Of a stretch of DNA of 64,000 nucleotides, positions 33,955 to 44,850 are shown piece by piece; position 1 is the first letter of the stretch, and each line of letters opens with the position of its first letter. This DNA comes from Escarpia spicata (Eukaryota; Annelida; Polychaeta; Sabellida; Siboglinidae), in NCBI GenBank assembly GCA_963995525.1, contig OZ023205.1:59474000-59537999 (forward strand), in the 5' to 3' direction. The position numbers and the translations under genes were made by a program. The notes under the pieces were generated by a model. That model was given only the letters and a program-made list of their open reading frames with translations. It was not told the origin of the DNA and ran no database searches.

Positions 33955-34653
33955 ACACATAGAGGTGAGCCTGTAGCAACACTGCAGGTACATGACAGCC
34001 AACACATAGAGGTGGGCCTGTAGCAACACTGCCAGTACACGACAGCCAACACATAGAGGTGAGCCTGTAGCAACACTGCAGGTACATGACAGCCAACACA
34101 AAGAGATGAGCCTGTAGCAACACTGCCATGACAGCCAACACATAGAGGTGAGCCTGTACCAAAACTGCCAGTACACGACAGCCAACACATAGAGGTGAGC
34201 CTGTAGCAACACTGCCAGTACACGACAGCCAACACATAGAGGTGAGCCTGTAGCAACACTGCAGGTACATGACAGCCAACACATAGAGGAGAGTCTGTAG
34301 CATCACTGCCAGTACATGACAGCCAACACATAGAGGTGAGCCTGTAGCAACACTGCAGGTACATGACAGCCAACACAAAGAGATGAGCCTGTTGCAACAG
34401 TGCCATGACAGCCAACACATAGAGGTGAGCATGTAGCAAAACTGCCAGTACACGACAGCCAACACATAGAGGTGAGCCTGTAGCAACACTGCCAGTACAC
34501 GACAGCCAACACATAGAGGTGAGCCTGTAGCAACACTGCCAATACACGACAGCCAACACATAGAGGTGAGCCTGTAGCAACACTGCCAGTTCCTGACAGC
34601 CAACACATAGAGGTGAGCCTGTAGCAACACTGCAGTACGTGACAGCCAACACA
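33955..34653 (+). repeat. 47-bp minisatellite, about 15 units
   Basis: Same unit and variant order as 30.1-30.9 kb. Confidence 0.95.
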
Positions 34654-34888
34654 TGTATATATATTCATTCTGGTGATGGTACAGTAGCTTTTATTGCAAG
34701 AGAGCTTCAAATATAATCCTTTTTAGAGTTTGTCCCAGTTATCCCGGTTTTTACAACTACTTGGCGTTTTTCCCAGGACGGGTATTACCGGTATTTACCG
34801 CCCGGTATTTACCAGGGTGGGAAAACGTGCCAACCTTGATACATTTTCATACTGTAAACTTACAGGACCACTCTTAGAAGTTGGTGAG

Positions 34889-35122
34889 TTATCTATGTAT
34901 TAACATGCTAACATTGGAGTCTTGTAAGTGTATCTCCTTCGAGACATCAAGATCTACTCGCATCTTGCTATTTTCGTATATTGGCTTCAATGGTTTGTTT
35001 AGACCATTGTCCTCTGATCCACCAATTGACGATGCATTTGAGAAAATACAACGATAGGTTTCTTTAGAGTTATTTACTTTTATGTCTTTTATATGCATGA
35101 CTTTCCGGATAGTCTTTTTCAT
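34889..35122 (-). CDS. Conserved 77-codon array ORF, copy 6
   Basis: Intact, with GGSEDNG and PLKPIYENSK. Confidence 0.28.
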   Translation of the reverse strand: MKKTIRKVMHIKDIKVNNSKETYRCIFSNASSIGGSEDNGLNKPLKPIYENSKMRVDLDVSKEIHLQDSNVSMLIHR

Positions 35123-35189
35123 TCAATTGAGTGGTGATTCACCAGATGACACCAATGTAAATTAGTGGTTTGTAGCTGCATCGGTGCGA

Positions 35190-35249
<60 letters not shown>

Positions 35250-35655
35250 AGGAGAGAAAGAGAGAGGGAGTGAGAGAGAAGGAGGGAGGGACAGAGAGAG
35301 GGAGGGAGAGATGGATGGAAGGAGAACGAGAGAGAGAGAGAGAGAGAGAGAGGTAGGGAGAGTAAGAGGGGGGGGTAGGGAAAGAGGGATTGAGAGACAC
35401 AGAGAGAAAGAGGGAGAGGGAGGGAGGGAGGGAGAGAGAGAGAGGGGGGAGTGAGAGAGAGGGAGGGAGGGAGGGAGGGAGGGAGGGAGGGAGGGAGGGA
35501 GGGAGGGAGGGAGGGAGGGAGGGAGGGAGGGAGGGAGGGAGGGAGGGAGAAATGGATGGAAGGAGAGCGAGAGAGGGGGGGAGAGTGAGTGGGGGGTAGG
35601 GAAAGAGGGATTGAGAGACACAGAGAGAGAGAGGGAGGAATGGAGGGAGGGAAGA
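35190..35655. repeat. Purine tract with (GA)n and (GGGA)n
   Basis: (GA)n at about 35,195-35,245 and (GGGA)n at about 35,461-35,549. Confidence 0.92.
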
Positions 35656-35686
35656 GATCACTATATTCATCTGTATTGCCTCCCAG

Positions 35687-35833
35687 CATGAAAAGAAGAG
35701 CAACAAGGGTCATGACCACCACTCCAAAGATTATAGTCCCAGTCTCCTCATCGCCACGGCCAATGGTACTGACCACACAATGACCCCTGATGATATGCCA
35801 CTGACCTTTGACATCAATCACGTTGCCGAAAAG
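35687..35833 (+). CDS. Array exon-like block 17 (147 nt)
   Basis: SKDYSPS, TDHTMTPD and LTFDINHVAEK. It is one of the more diverged copies but still open for 49 codons. Confidence 0.48.
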
Positions 35834-36114
35834 GTAATCTTGAAAGTACTACAAACTACTTCATTTGATTTTTCTTGCACAAACATGGCAGTAGGTTCTC
35901 TCTTTAGAAATTTAGGATCAACTTTTTACTCAGTCCTATTGTTACGGTAGAAAACTTAAGTTATATGACAGTTGTGCCTTTTTGCTATTGGCATGAACAT
36001 TGAACTGTACTGATGTAGTAGTTTTACTGACATTTGACATTGTTCCAAACTTCCAAAATCCTTTATGAGCACCCATGCCTGCGGATTTTCTCTTCAGTGC
36101 TATATAGTGCTGAA

Positions 36115-36270
36115 GAGAGAGGGGGAGCGAGGGAGGGAGGGAGTGAATAAAGGAGGGAAGGAGGGAGGGAGGGGTGGAGGTAGAGGGATGGAGAGAGACC
36201 GAGAGGGGAGAGGGAGGGAGGGAGGGAGGATGGGAGGGAGGGAGAACGAGAGAGAGAGAAAGAAATAGAG
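36115..36270. repeat. Purine tract
   Basis: Before block 18. Confidence 0.9.
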
Positions 36271-36302
36271 AGATCATTATATTCATCTGTATTGCCTCCC
36301 AG

Positions 36303-36449
36303 CATGAAAAGAAGAGCAACAAGGGTCACCACCATCACTCCAAAGATGATAGTCCCAGTCTCCTCATCGCCACGGCCAATGGTACTGACCAGCCAATGAC
36401 ACCTGATGATATGCCAGTGACCTCTGACATGAATCATGTTGCCGAAAAG
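36303..36449 (+). CDS. Array exon-like block 18 (147 nt)
   Basis: SNKGHHHHSKDD and MPVTSDMNHVAEK, 49 codons, sites intact. Confidence 0.5.
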
Positions 36450-36732
36450 GTAATCTTGAAAGTACTACAAACTACTTAATTTGATTTTTCTTGCATGAAC
36501 ATGGCAGTAGGTTCTCTCTTTAGAAATTTCAGATAAACTTTTTACTCAGTCCTATTGTTACGGTAGAAAACGTCAATTATATGACAGTTGTGCCTTTTTG
36601 CTATTGGCATGAACTTTGAACTGTACAGATGTAGTAGTTTTATTGACATTTGACATTGTTCCACACTTCCAATCACCTTTATGAGCAACCATGCCTGCTG
36701 GTTTTCTGTTCAGTGTTATATAGTGCTGAAGA

Positions 36733-37142
36733 GAGAGGGGGGGTGAGAGAGAGGGAGGGAGGGAATAAGGGAGAGAGTGAGGGAAGGAGGTAGGGAGGGA
36801 GGGAGAGAGTGAGAGAAATAGAGAGAGAGGGAGAATGAGAGACAAGGAGAAGGAGAGAAAGAGAGAGGGAGTGAGAGACAGAAGGAGGAAGGGAGAGAGA
36901 GAGAGGGAGGGAGTATGACAGACAGGGAAGGAGAGAGGGATGGATTGAAAGAGAACGTGAGAGAGAGGGAGGGAGAGTGAGATGGGGGAGGAATAGAGAG
37001 AGGGAGGGAGAGAGAGATGGAAGGAGAACGAGAGAGAGGGAGGGAGAGTGAGTGGGGGGTATGGAAAGAGGGATTGAGAAACACAGAGAGAGAGAGAGAG
37101 AGAGAGGCAGGGAGGGAAGGAGGGAGGGAGGGAGGGAAGAGA
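36733..37142. repeat. Purine tract (divergent type)
   Basis: Before block 19. Confidence 0.92.
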
Positions 37143-37171
37143 TCACTATATTCATCTGTATTGCCTCCCAG

Positions 37172-37315
37172 CATGAAAAGAAGAGCAACAAGGGTCACGA
37201 CCACCACTCCAAAGATGATAGTCCCAGTCTCATCGCCACGGTCTATGGTACTGACCAGCCAATGACACCTGTTGATATGCCACTGACCTCTGACATCAAT
37301 CACGTTGCCGAAAAG
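37172..37315 (+). CDS. Array exon-like block 19 (144 nt)
   Basis: IATVYG and MTPVDM, donor AAG/GTAATT. This is the last exon-like copy, 3.1 kb upstream of the first NOX exon on the same strand. Confidence 0.5.
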
Positions 37316-37597
37316 GTAATTTTGAAAGTACTACAAACTACTTTATTTGATTTTTCTTGCACAAACATGGCAGTAGGTTCTCTCTTTAGAAATTTAGGAT
37401 CAACTTTTTACTCAGTCCTATTGTTACGGTAGAAAACATCAATTATATGACAGTTGTGCCTTTTTGCTATTGGCATGAACTTTGAACTGTACTGATGTAG
37501 TAGTTTTACTGACATTTGACATTGTTCCAAACTTCCAAAATCCTTTATGAGCACCCATGCCTGCGGATTTTCTCTTCAGTGCTATATATTGCTGAAG

Positions 37598-37735
37598 AGA
37601 GAGGGGGGAGTGAGAGGGAGGGAGGGAGGGAGGGAATAAAGGAGGGAAGGAGGGAGGGAGGGTTGGAGGTAGAGGGAGGGAGAGAGACCGAGAGGGGGGA
37701 GGGAGGGAGAACGAGAGAGAGAGAAAGAAATAGAG
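37598..37735. repeat. Purine tract
   Basis: Before the last minisatellite. Confidence 0.9.
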
Positions 37736-37791
37736 AGATCACTATATTCATCTGTATTTGTTTCTCAGAAATAGCATGGTGAATTAGCAAC

Positions 37792-38399
37792 ACATAGAGG
37801 TGAGCCTGTAGCAACACTGCCAGTACATGACAGCCAACACATAGAGGTGAGCCTGTAGCAACACTGCAGGTACATGACAGCCAACACATAGAGGTGAGCC
37901 TGTAGCATCACTGCCAGTACATGACAGCCAACACATAGAGGTGAGCCTGTAGCAACACTGCAGGTACATGACAGCCAACACATAGAGGTGAGCCTGTAGC
38001 ATCACTGCCAGTACATGACAGCCAACACATAGAGTTGAGCCTGTAGCATCACTGCCAGTACATGACAGCCAACACATAGAGGTGAGCCTGTAGCAACACT
38101 GCAGGTACATGAGAGCCAACACAAAGAGATGAGCCTGTAGCAACACTGCCATGACAGCCAACACATAGAGGTGAGCCTGTAGCAAAACTGCCAGTACACG
38201 ACAGCCAACACATAGAGGTGAGCCTGTAGCAACACTGCCAGTACACGACAGCCAACACATAGAGTTGAGCCTGTAGCAACACTGCCAGTACACGACAGGC
38301 AACACATAGAGGTGAGCCTGTAGCAACACTGCCAGTACCTGACAGCCAACACATAGAGGTGAGCCTGTAGCAACACTGCAGTACGTGACAGCCAACACA
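37792..38399 (+). repeat. 47-bp minisatellite, about 13 units
   Basis: Last copy of the minisatellite module. It includes a repeated GCATCACTGCCAGTAC variant. Confidence 0.95.
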
Positions 38400-38634
38400 T
38401 GTATATATATTCATTGTGGTGATGGTACAGTGGCTTGTATTGCAAGAGAGCTTCAAATATAATCCTTTTTAGAGTTTGTCCCAGTTATCCCGGTTTTTAC
38501 AACTACTTGGCGTTTTTCCCAGGACGGGTTTTACCGGTATTTACCGCCCGGTATTTACCAGGGTGGGAAAACGTGCCAACCTTGATACATTTTCATACTG
38601 TAAACTTACAGGGCCACTCTTAGAAGTTGGTGAG

Positions 38635-38868
38635 TTATCTATGTATTAACACGCTAACGTTGGAGTCTTGTAAGTGTATCTCCTTTGAGACATCAAGGTC
38701 TACTCGCATCTTGCTATTTTCATATGTTGGCTTGAATGGTTTGTTTAGACCATTGGCCTCTGATCCACCAATTGACGATGCATTTGAGAAAATACAACGA
38801 TAGGTTTCGTTAGAGTTATTTACTTTTATGTCTTTTATATGCATGACTTTCCGGATAGTCTTTTTCAT
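38635..38868 (-). CDS. Conserved 77-codon array ORF, copy 7
   Basis: Intact, with VNNSNETYR. Confidence 0.28.
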   Translation of the reverse strand: MKKTIRKVMHIKDIKVNNSNETYRCIFSNASSIGGSEANGLNKPFKPTYENSKMRVDLDVSKEIHLQDSNVSVLIHR

Positions 38869-38934
38869 TCAATTGAGTGGTGATTCACCAGATGACACCA
38901 ATGTAAATTAGTGGTTTGTAGCTGCATCGGTGCG

Positions 38935-39345
<411 letters not shown>

Positions 39346-39436
39346 CACTATATTCATATACTCGGCTGCTATATATCTATCAGAAATAGTCAATTATCAT
39401 GTGGTTCAAAACCTTGTTAACTAGCAGTATATTATA

Positions 39437-39970
39437 TTGTTTACACATTTGCTAGAACATCCACTCTTCTATAGAAAAACCTGTTTGCCACTCTTGGGAA
39501 TATTGATAATATTACAATTTTTAAGTGATCTTGAGCAAGTTTTATGCCAGGCATACCCTTGCAACAAATTTGCCACCTTTAGGCAACGCAACTCTCTCAT
39601 GGTTGTTCCTAGAGTTAATCTGGAACGGTATGGCCGACGCGCATTTTCATGTGCAGGTCCCACTCTCTGGAACTCTCTTCCACTAGAGCTAAGAAGTCAA
39701 CATGACTCTGGATGTTTTAGGAGAGACCTGGAAACTTTTCTCTTTAATCAGACTTTTTCGTAATTGATTTTCTTTTTAAATACATACATGTACATCTTAA
39801 TGTTATATATGGTCCACATAATAATCAAAAAGTGTAGTTGTATTAGCATATGTACCACATGTATTGTAATATTATAACGACTTACGTAATATATATTCTT
39901 ATTTCATGTTTTAGTTTGTAAACACCCCTGAATCTGCTTTGAAGAGACATGTTGTGTCTAAATAAATTTG
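39437..39970 (+). mobile_element. LINE (CR1/Jockey-like) 3' end
   Basis: The C-terminal ORF2 tail reads MVVPRVNLERYGRRAFSCAG, then PTLWNSLPLELRS and FRRDLETFLFNQTF before a stop at 39,763. The YG-x-RAFS..P-x-LWNSLP string is the usual end of CR1/L2/Jockey-type ORF2. A 3' UTR follows to a terminal AATAAATTTGATTTGG-type tail. It is 5' truncated and sits at the right border of the array. Confidence 0.82.
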
Positions 39971-40060
39971 ATTTGGACAACTGAGCAAATATGTTACCAG
40001 TATATGATGGTTCCACACCACAGGTATGACTCTAGTGGATAACTCGGTAAACATCTTAAA

Positions 40061-40385
40061 GTAATGGTAAGTTCTTATATAGCAAGGTATCCAGTCCTTA
40101 GGACTGCTCAAAGCACTCTGCACTTTACTCCCTGCCAGACCTGTTATATCAAGCATCCTTGCAACTTCTCTATGAAGCATTCAGCCTCACTGCAATTAAT
40201 GCGCAAAGACTATTCATACACAAATATCTACCACTGTCTATAGCCAGATAGTCATTCATACAGCTGAGTGAACTGGAGCAATATAGAGTGAACAAACTTT
40301 CCCAAGGCTCAACACAGCAGCACAGGATTCTAACCTGGGTTCTCTCGATTGAGGGTCCGATGCACTAGCCACGGTGACACTATGC
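40061..40385 (-). mobile_element. tRNA-derived SINE, copy 2 (most complete)
   Basis: On the - strand the head has an A-box-like GTGGCTAGTGCATCGG and a B-box GGTTAGAATCC. The body has CACTCAGCTGTATGAATGA, CTATAGACAGTGG, TGCGCATTAATTGCAG and GTCTGGCAGGGAGTAAAGTG, and the tail CTTTGAGCAGTCC. It lies in the intron region just upstream of the first NOX exon. Confidence 0.82.
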
Positions 40386-40433
40386 TCTACTTCACTTATT
40401 AATAAAAAATTTGTATTTTATCATTATTTCCAG

Positions 40434-40606
40434 GCATGAGTTCTCCGTGCGGCCAGTTGAGATGAAACTCAAGAAGATCTACTTCTTCTGGTTGTGTCGA
40501 GACACTGGAGCCTTTGAGTGGTTCGGTGAGTTACTGAAGCAACTGGAAGACAGGATGACCGAAACAAACCACCCTGACTTCCTCGAATATCACATTCACC
40601 TCACAG
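40434..40606 (+). CDS. NADPH oxidase (gp91phox family), NADPH-binding exon
   Basis: NOX enzymes pass electrons from NADPH through FAD and two haems across the membrane to O2, making superoxide. This 173-nt exon (acceptor TTATTTCCAG, donor GTGAGT) reads [10 protein letters not shown], then [20 protein letters not shown], then LLKQLEDRM and FLEYHIHLT. It matches the dehydrogenase lobe of Nox1-3/gp91phox; the WLCRDT..FEWF block is diagnostic. The exon starts with one base of a split codon and ends with the first base of another. An alternative acceptor at GCATGAG/TTC would start it in phase 0. Upstream exons (FAD site, haem helices) are not seen in the window. Confidence 0.88.
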
Positions 40607-40724
40607 GTGAGTTAGTATGGGATTTAAAGGTGTGACCTTTCCTCATTTATTAACTGTAGCAAAATGCACATCCTTCAGGTGGCGCTACATACAAGCACAA
40701 AAGAGAGTTTCCCAAAGTAAAGAA

Positions 40725-41000
40725 GTAATGGTAAGTACTTATAAACCGCAGTATCAAGTCCCCAGGACTGCTCAAAGTGCATTACACTTTACTGCCTGGC
40801 AGACCTGTTCAATCGAACATCATCTCGACTTCTCTGGGAAGCATTCAACCATGCTGCAATTAATGCACGAAAACTATTCGTACACACATATCCACCACTG
40901 TCTATAGCCAGGTACTCGTTCATCCAGCTGAGTGAACTGGAGCAATGTAGAGTGAATGAACTTGCCCAAGGTTCGGCACCGCAGCACAGGATTCTAACCC
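40725..41000 (-). mobile_element. tRNA-derived SINE, copy 3 (head truncated)
   Basis: Same body and tail as copy 2, including GTAATGGTAAGT at the tail side. It breaks off after ACAGGATTCTAACCC, before the A-box. It lies within a NOX intron. Confidence 0.8.
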
Positions 41001-41044
41001 GGATAGTATTCGTAATGGATGTTTGTTACGACTAATTTTTGCAG

Positions 41045-41061
41045 TGGTTTCTATGTTAGTT
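41045..41061 (+). CDS. Candidate 17-nt NOX microexon
   Basis: ACTAATTTTTGCAG/TGGTTTCTATGTTAGTT/GTAAGT shows a strong acceptor and donor 17 nt apart. The NOX exon before it ends with one base of a codon and the exon after it starts in phase 0, so a linking exon of length 3n+2 is required. Nox2-type proteins have about six residues in this gap, which is 17 nt plus the split base. It would encode VVSMLV rather than the family's GWD-type residues, so support is positional only. Confidence 0.35.
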
Positions 41062-41067
41062 GTAAGT

Positions 41068-42039
41068 TATGCTTGACAATGACAATGAATATAGTTTATT
41101 CTGATCAATATGTACAAGAAACAATAGCAAAATAATAAACATCGTGAAGTATATATTGAGACATAATATATATATACATCAACGTGAAGACATTCATGGT
41201 GTAATTTGTTAACAAATGAAAACTACTAAATAACATAATAGTCAATATTTACATTTGTAAACAAGAAACTTACTTGATACAATGTTACTGTACTGACCAG
41301 GGAGACTCTCACTAAGACCACAAGGGCGCTACTGTGAGAGCCACCCTTAAATATTATAATGTTGGATTCATCAATAAGTAATTGATTAATTAATAAGAGT
41401 TCAATTCAGAGCTAATATTCATATTCACCATTCTTATGACAAACTAAGAGAAAGAAACGAAGCAAAGATGTTGTGAATAATCTATTTACATGTGTCTAAC
41501 TTCTGGCACGAACTCTAAAACTGGGAAGAACCTTTAACCCATGGTGAATTTTGAAGAAATAAAGACGTTACTTTATTTGTTGCTGGTATCTATACAATCA
41601 GTGGATGATTTGGTTCACTCGGTCGTCATCTTGTGTGAGAATAAAAAAATGAAGATATGATGATATTCTTAATCGTTGGATGTCTGTATTGTCAAAACCG
41701 GCGAGGGTGGTAATTATTAACAGACGGTTCGCTGAATTGGTTGTCTTGAATGTGGAAAATCATGACAGTGTGGAACATTAAAGAGCTTTGCGGTTAAACC
41801 AACTGGCATCCATTAAATTGCCAAAAGAGTTGTATATAATCTGAATGTTTTCTTTACATTTTGTAGGTTGAAAATTCAAATTGCAAACAAAGTTTATTAA
41901 ATGTAATTAGGTGGATTGTGTATGTTCAACATAATTATTCTAGTCATAAAACATTATACACTGTGTTAATTAATATGAAAAACGAGGAACAGATGAGCTC
42001 CCTTTAATTTGATCCAAGGTTAATTCTTAAGACATTACT
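41068..42039. other. NOX intron, no further feature seen
   Basis: AT-rich intronic sequence. I looked for an alternative linking exon and saw none as good as 41,045-41,061. Confidence 0.5.
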
Positions 42040-42045
42040 ACAGTG

Positions 42046-42232
42046 GAACCTCCCTATTAAGATCACCCTCATGACTGGGCAAAAGTGTCCTGAATAGCAA
42101 GGTGACCTTATTAGCAGGAGTAATTTCCTATACTTCGCTGTTATGGAAATAGTTTGGGACTGTCGTAGCGTGATCTTAATTGTGAGGTAGCTGTATTACT
42201 GAGGTGACCATAAAGCGGGATTTAACAGTGTT
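42046..42232. mobile_element. Possible pogo/Tigger-like MITE
   Basis: The left end CAGTGGAACCTCC and the right end (reverse complement CACTGTTAAATCCC) are imperfect inverted termini. Just inside them, GATCACCCTCA and GGTCACCTCAG also correspond. The target duplication is not clear. Confidence 0.4.
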
Positions 42233-42347
42233 TTTATGAGAACAAATTTAATCTAGCAAAGCTACTATTATGAATTTTAGTAGCAGTTTTCTTCATTAGT
42301 AAATAACATGAAATAGGAATTATATAAAATGTTGGATGTGTTTCCAG

Positions 42348-42472
42348 GCATTGAGCATTGTGACACACGAAGCTGAAAGGGAAGACATTCTCACTGGACT
42401 GAGACAGAAGACACACTATGGCCGGCCCAACTGGGAACACGTCTTCAGAAACACTGCACAGGTGCATGCTGG
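42348..42472 (+). CDS. NADPH oxidase exon (GLRQKTHYGRPNW)
   Basis: A 125-nt exon with acceptor TGTTTCCAG and donor GTATGA. It reads ALSIVTHEAEREDILTGLRQ, then KTHYGRPNWEHVFRNTAQVH. The TGL-x-QKT-x-YGRPNW stretch is shared by animal NOX proteins. It starts in phase 0 and ends with two bases of a Gly codon, which the G at the start of the next exon completes (VHAG/TRIGVF). This fixes the choice of donor over the weaker GTGCAT 11 nt upstream. Confidence 0.9.
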
Positions 42473-43162
42473 GTATGACGGCCATTTTCTTTAGACTGCA
42501 TTTTCACTGTGGAATTATCAATACATGGTTGCCAAACAAAAGAGGAAGGAAACATTTGACACACTGCTATGTTCTATGGATAATGCATGTCCAGGCATTA
42601 CTGATTACAAAAACGGCTCTAACTGATAATGATAAACAGAAAAAATTTAATTTGTGTTACATTTCTACACCATCTTCAGCATTGTTAATAAATTATAAAT
42701 ATTAATATACTTTTATAAATATAATATTCCCTTGAAAGCTCAATGCACTTTACATAAAATGCATGAAATATATTTTTAAAATTGTACATAGAAAATGCAT
42801 ATATATGTCAATGTAAAGGTAAACAAAGTTGTTGAACACATTGTGTTGTTAAACCACACCAGTAGAAAAGTATGAATTAATGAGTACTCTTATTTGAATA
42901 CATGTACATAGTTTGGTATAAATGGTGAAAGTTGTGGTTTAGTAGAAGATTAACATAGCAGGAAGAGCTTGTGTGTTCATAACGCTTTAAATTATTTTGA
43001 AATGATACCACCAATAAACTGTCATAAAAAGTTAACTAATTTCCACAGATGCCTTTGGTTTCATACAGACCACGTGATCCATGTCAGGATCAAACTGGCA
43101 TTACCTGAGTAGTGTTGGTTTCTAGATGGACATCTCACAAAGAGCTTCATGTCTTCTTTCAG

Positions 43163-43289
43163 GACAAGAATTGGTGTCTTCTTCTGTGGCCCAAAGGCGC
43201 TCTCAGTTACTTTACACGCATTGAGCAATGAACACTCAAATACTGATCCAACGTCGACACAGTTTGTGTACAATGAAGAGAACTTCTAA
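43163..43289 (+). CDS. NADPH oxidase last exon
   Basis: Acceptor GTCTTCTTTCAG. It reads TRIGVFFCGPKALSVTLHAL, then SNEHSNTDPTSTQFVYNEEN, then F and TAA. The FFCGP motif is the conserved NADPH-contact Cys-Gly-Pro of the ferredoxin-reductase fold, and proteins of the family end in ENF. The combined tail resembles Nox2-type enzymes in length; the subfamily cannot be fixed without the N-terminal exons. Confidence 0.93.
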
Positions 43290-44700
43290 CACATTCCAGA
43301 TACGGCACATGCAATTTACATTGGAATATATATTTTATTGTGTGCATACGAACGTTTTGGTATAACAATACGGTGCAGAGGGATGGGTTTAGATTATGGA
43401 CCATTTTCAATTAATCATTCGCCATTCCAGTTTGACGGGGTTATACGAATTGCTACTAAATACTATATTTAAAACAAAAAACTGTGCACCTATCATCAAT
43501 GGCGATATTTATGTGTAACAGGTTTATAAATGGTCATATTGCCTAAAGAGTGTAAGAATATTCAAGGATAAGGTATTTTTGTGATGTTACAGTTTTGTAA
43601 CTGGTTTATATGGTCATATAGCCGAAATACAACAATTATTTTCTGTAGACATGCAGTGCAGCATTCGAATCTGAAAGCTAGGGTATGCATTGATCAACAT
43701 TAAGATGCGACCGAAGCAAATATTTTGTGAAATATTTTAGACAAGAACGATAAGTTTTAACTATACTATTGTTTACATGGAAATGTTTAATTATTTGATT
43801 GAGCTTTACACATGGTTTTAATGCCAATAGTGTTGTAACTTCATGCCTTCACTTCTGAAAATCTTGTTTCCATATATGGATTCACTTCTGAAAAGAAGGG
43901 TGCACTCCTATTAGGTAATGTTCTTATATTGGTACACATTTTTCTATGATATGTTTATGTCCTGTGTTTACCTGGTCATATTATTAATACACATGTTAGA
44001 ACAATGATAACGGAAGTGTAACTATTGCCATGATAAGTGCGTGTAGAACAATACACATTTTGATAAGTTTATACTTTATTACTCAAGAGTGATGATATAC
44101 TGAAACCAAAGTTGAATGATATGCTGCAGGGATCAATTTACAGTGTAATTATGCATTTAATGAAAAGTGAAGGTTACTATGTGCTGATATTGCAGTTGTG
44201 ATATCAGCATAGCAACATTGTTGTTATAATTGAATGATGGATAATGTATTTTCCAATAAATAGTCAAGAAGAAATTGCATTTAGTTGTTGAAAGTTGATC
44301 ATAGTCCTTGCTAGAGAAGAAAAACTTGTGTTTTGTTTGTTGTGAAATACTTGAAAAACTTGTATTATATATAATATATATATATACGTTTGATTTTCCA
44401 AAAAATATGAACGAACAGTAGTTAATATCTACTTGGTTTGTAACCTTTGTGCAAGCCTTACATGGAATAGAACAATGTACTGTGATTTATAGAAATTTGT
44501 TGAGTTTTTAGTTTCACATTAAAATAAATAACTTTTTTATTTTTTAAGATACGTCGGCATAGACTTGCACTGTAACATTTATGCCCCTGCATCTGTTCCA
44601 GTCCAACGGCATGGAAAACTAAACCCTGTCAGGACCATTTAAAGATGATTAAACATTTCTTTTCATGGAGCATATACAAACGTACAACCCCCTCGGTATG
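43290..44700. other. NOX 3' UTR and downstream sequence
   Basis: AT-rich. AATAAA signals occur near 44,256 and 44,522; which one is used cannot be told. TA repeat near 44,369-44,388. Confidence 0.4.
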
Positions 44701-44714
44701 ACGCAGTAAACCAT

Positions 44715-44850
44715 CTACCCATCCAGAGGTTTAAACACGAAATTTGTGTTTATACAGCTGGATGAACTGGGGAAATTATCGTAGCTTGGACCATCAGCAA
44801 GTGGAGTCGAACTCGGTTTAAAATGTCCAACGCATTTGCTCACATTTCAA
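44715..44850 (-). mobile_element. tRNA-derived SINE, copy 4 (degraded)
   Basis: On the - strand a head with TGAGCAAATGCGTTGG and a B-box GAGTTCGACTCC is followed by CAGCTGTATAAACACAAAT, resembling the head half of the other copies. Confidence 0.5.

Noticed and set aside
42430..42461. NOX exon ending at CACAG/GTGCAT
   Set aside because: This donor is weaker and would leave the next exon out of frame. The donor 11 nt further on restores VHAG/TRIGVFFCGP.
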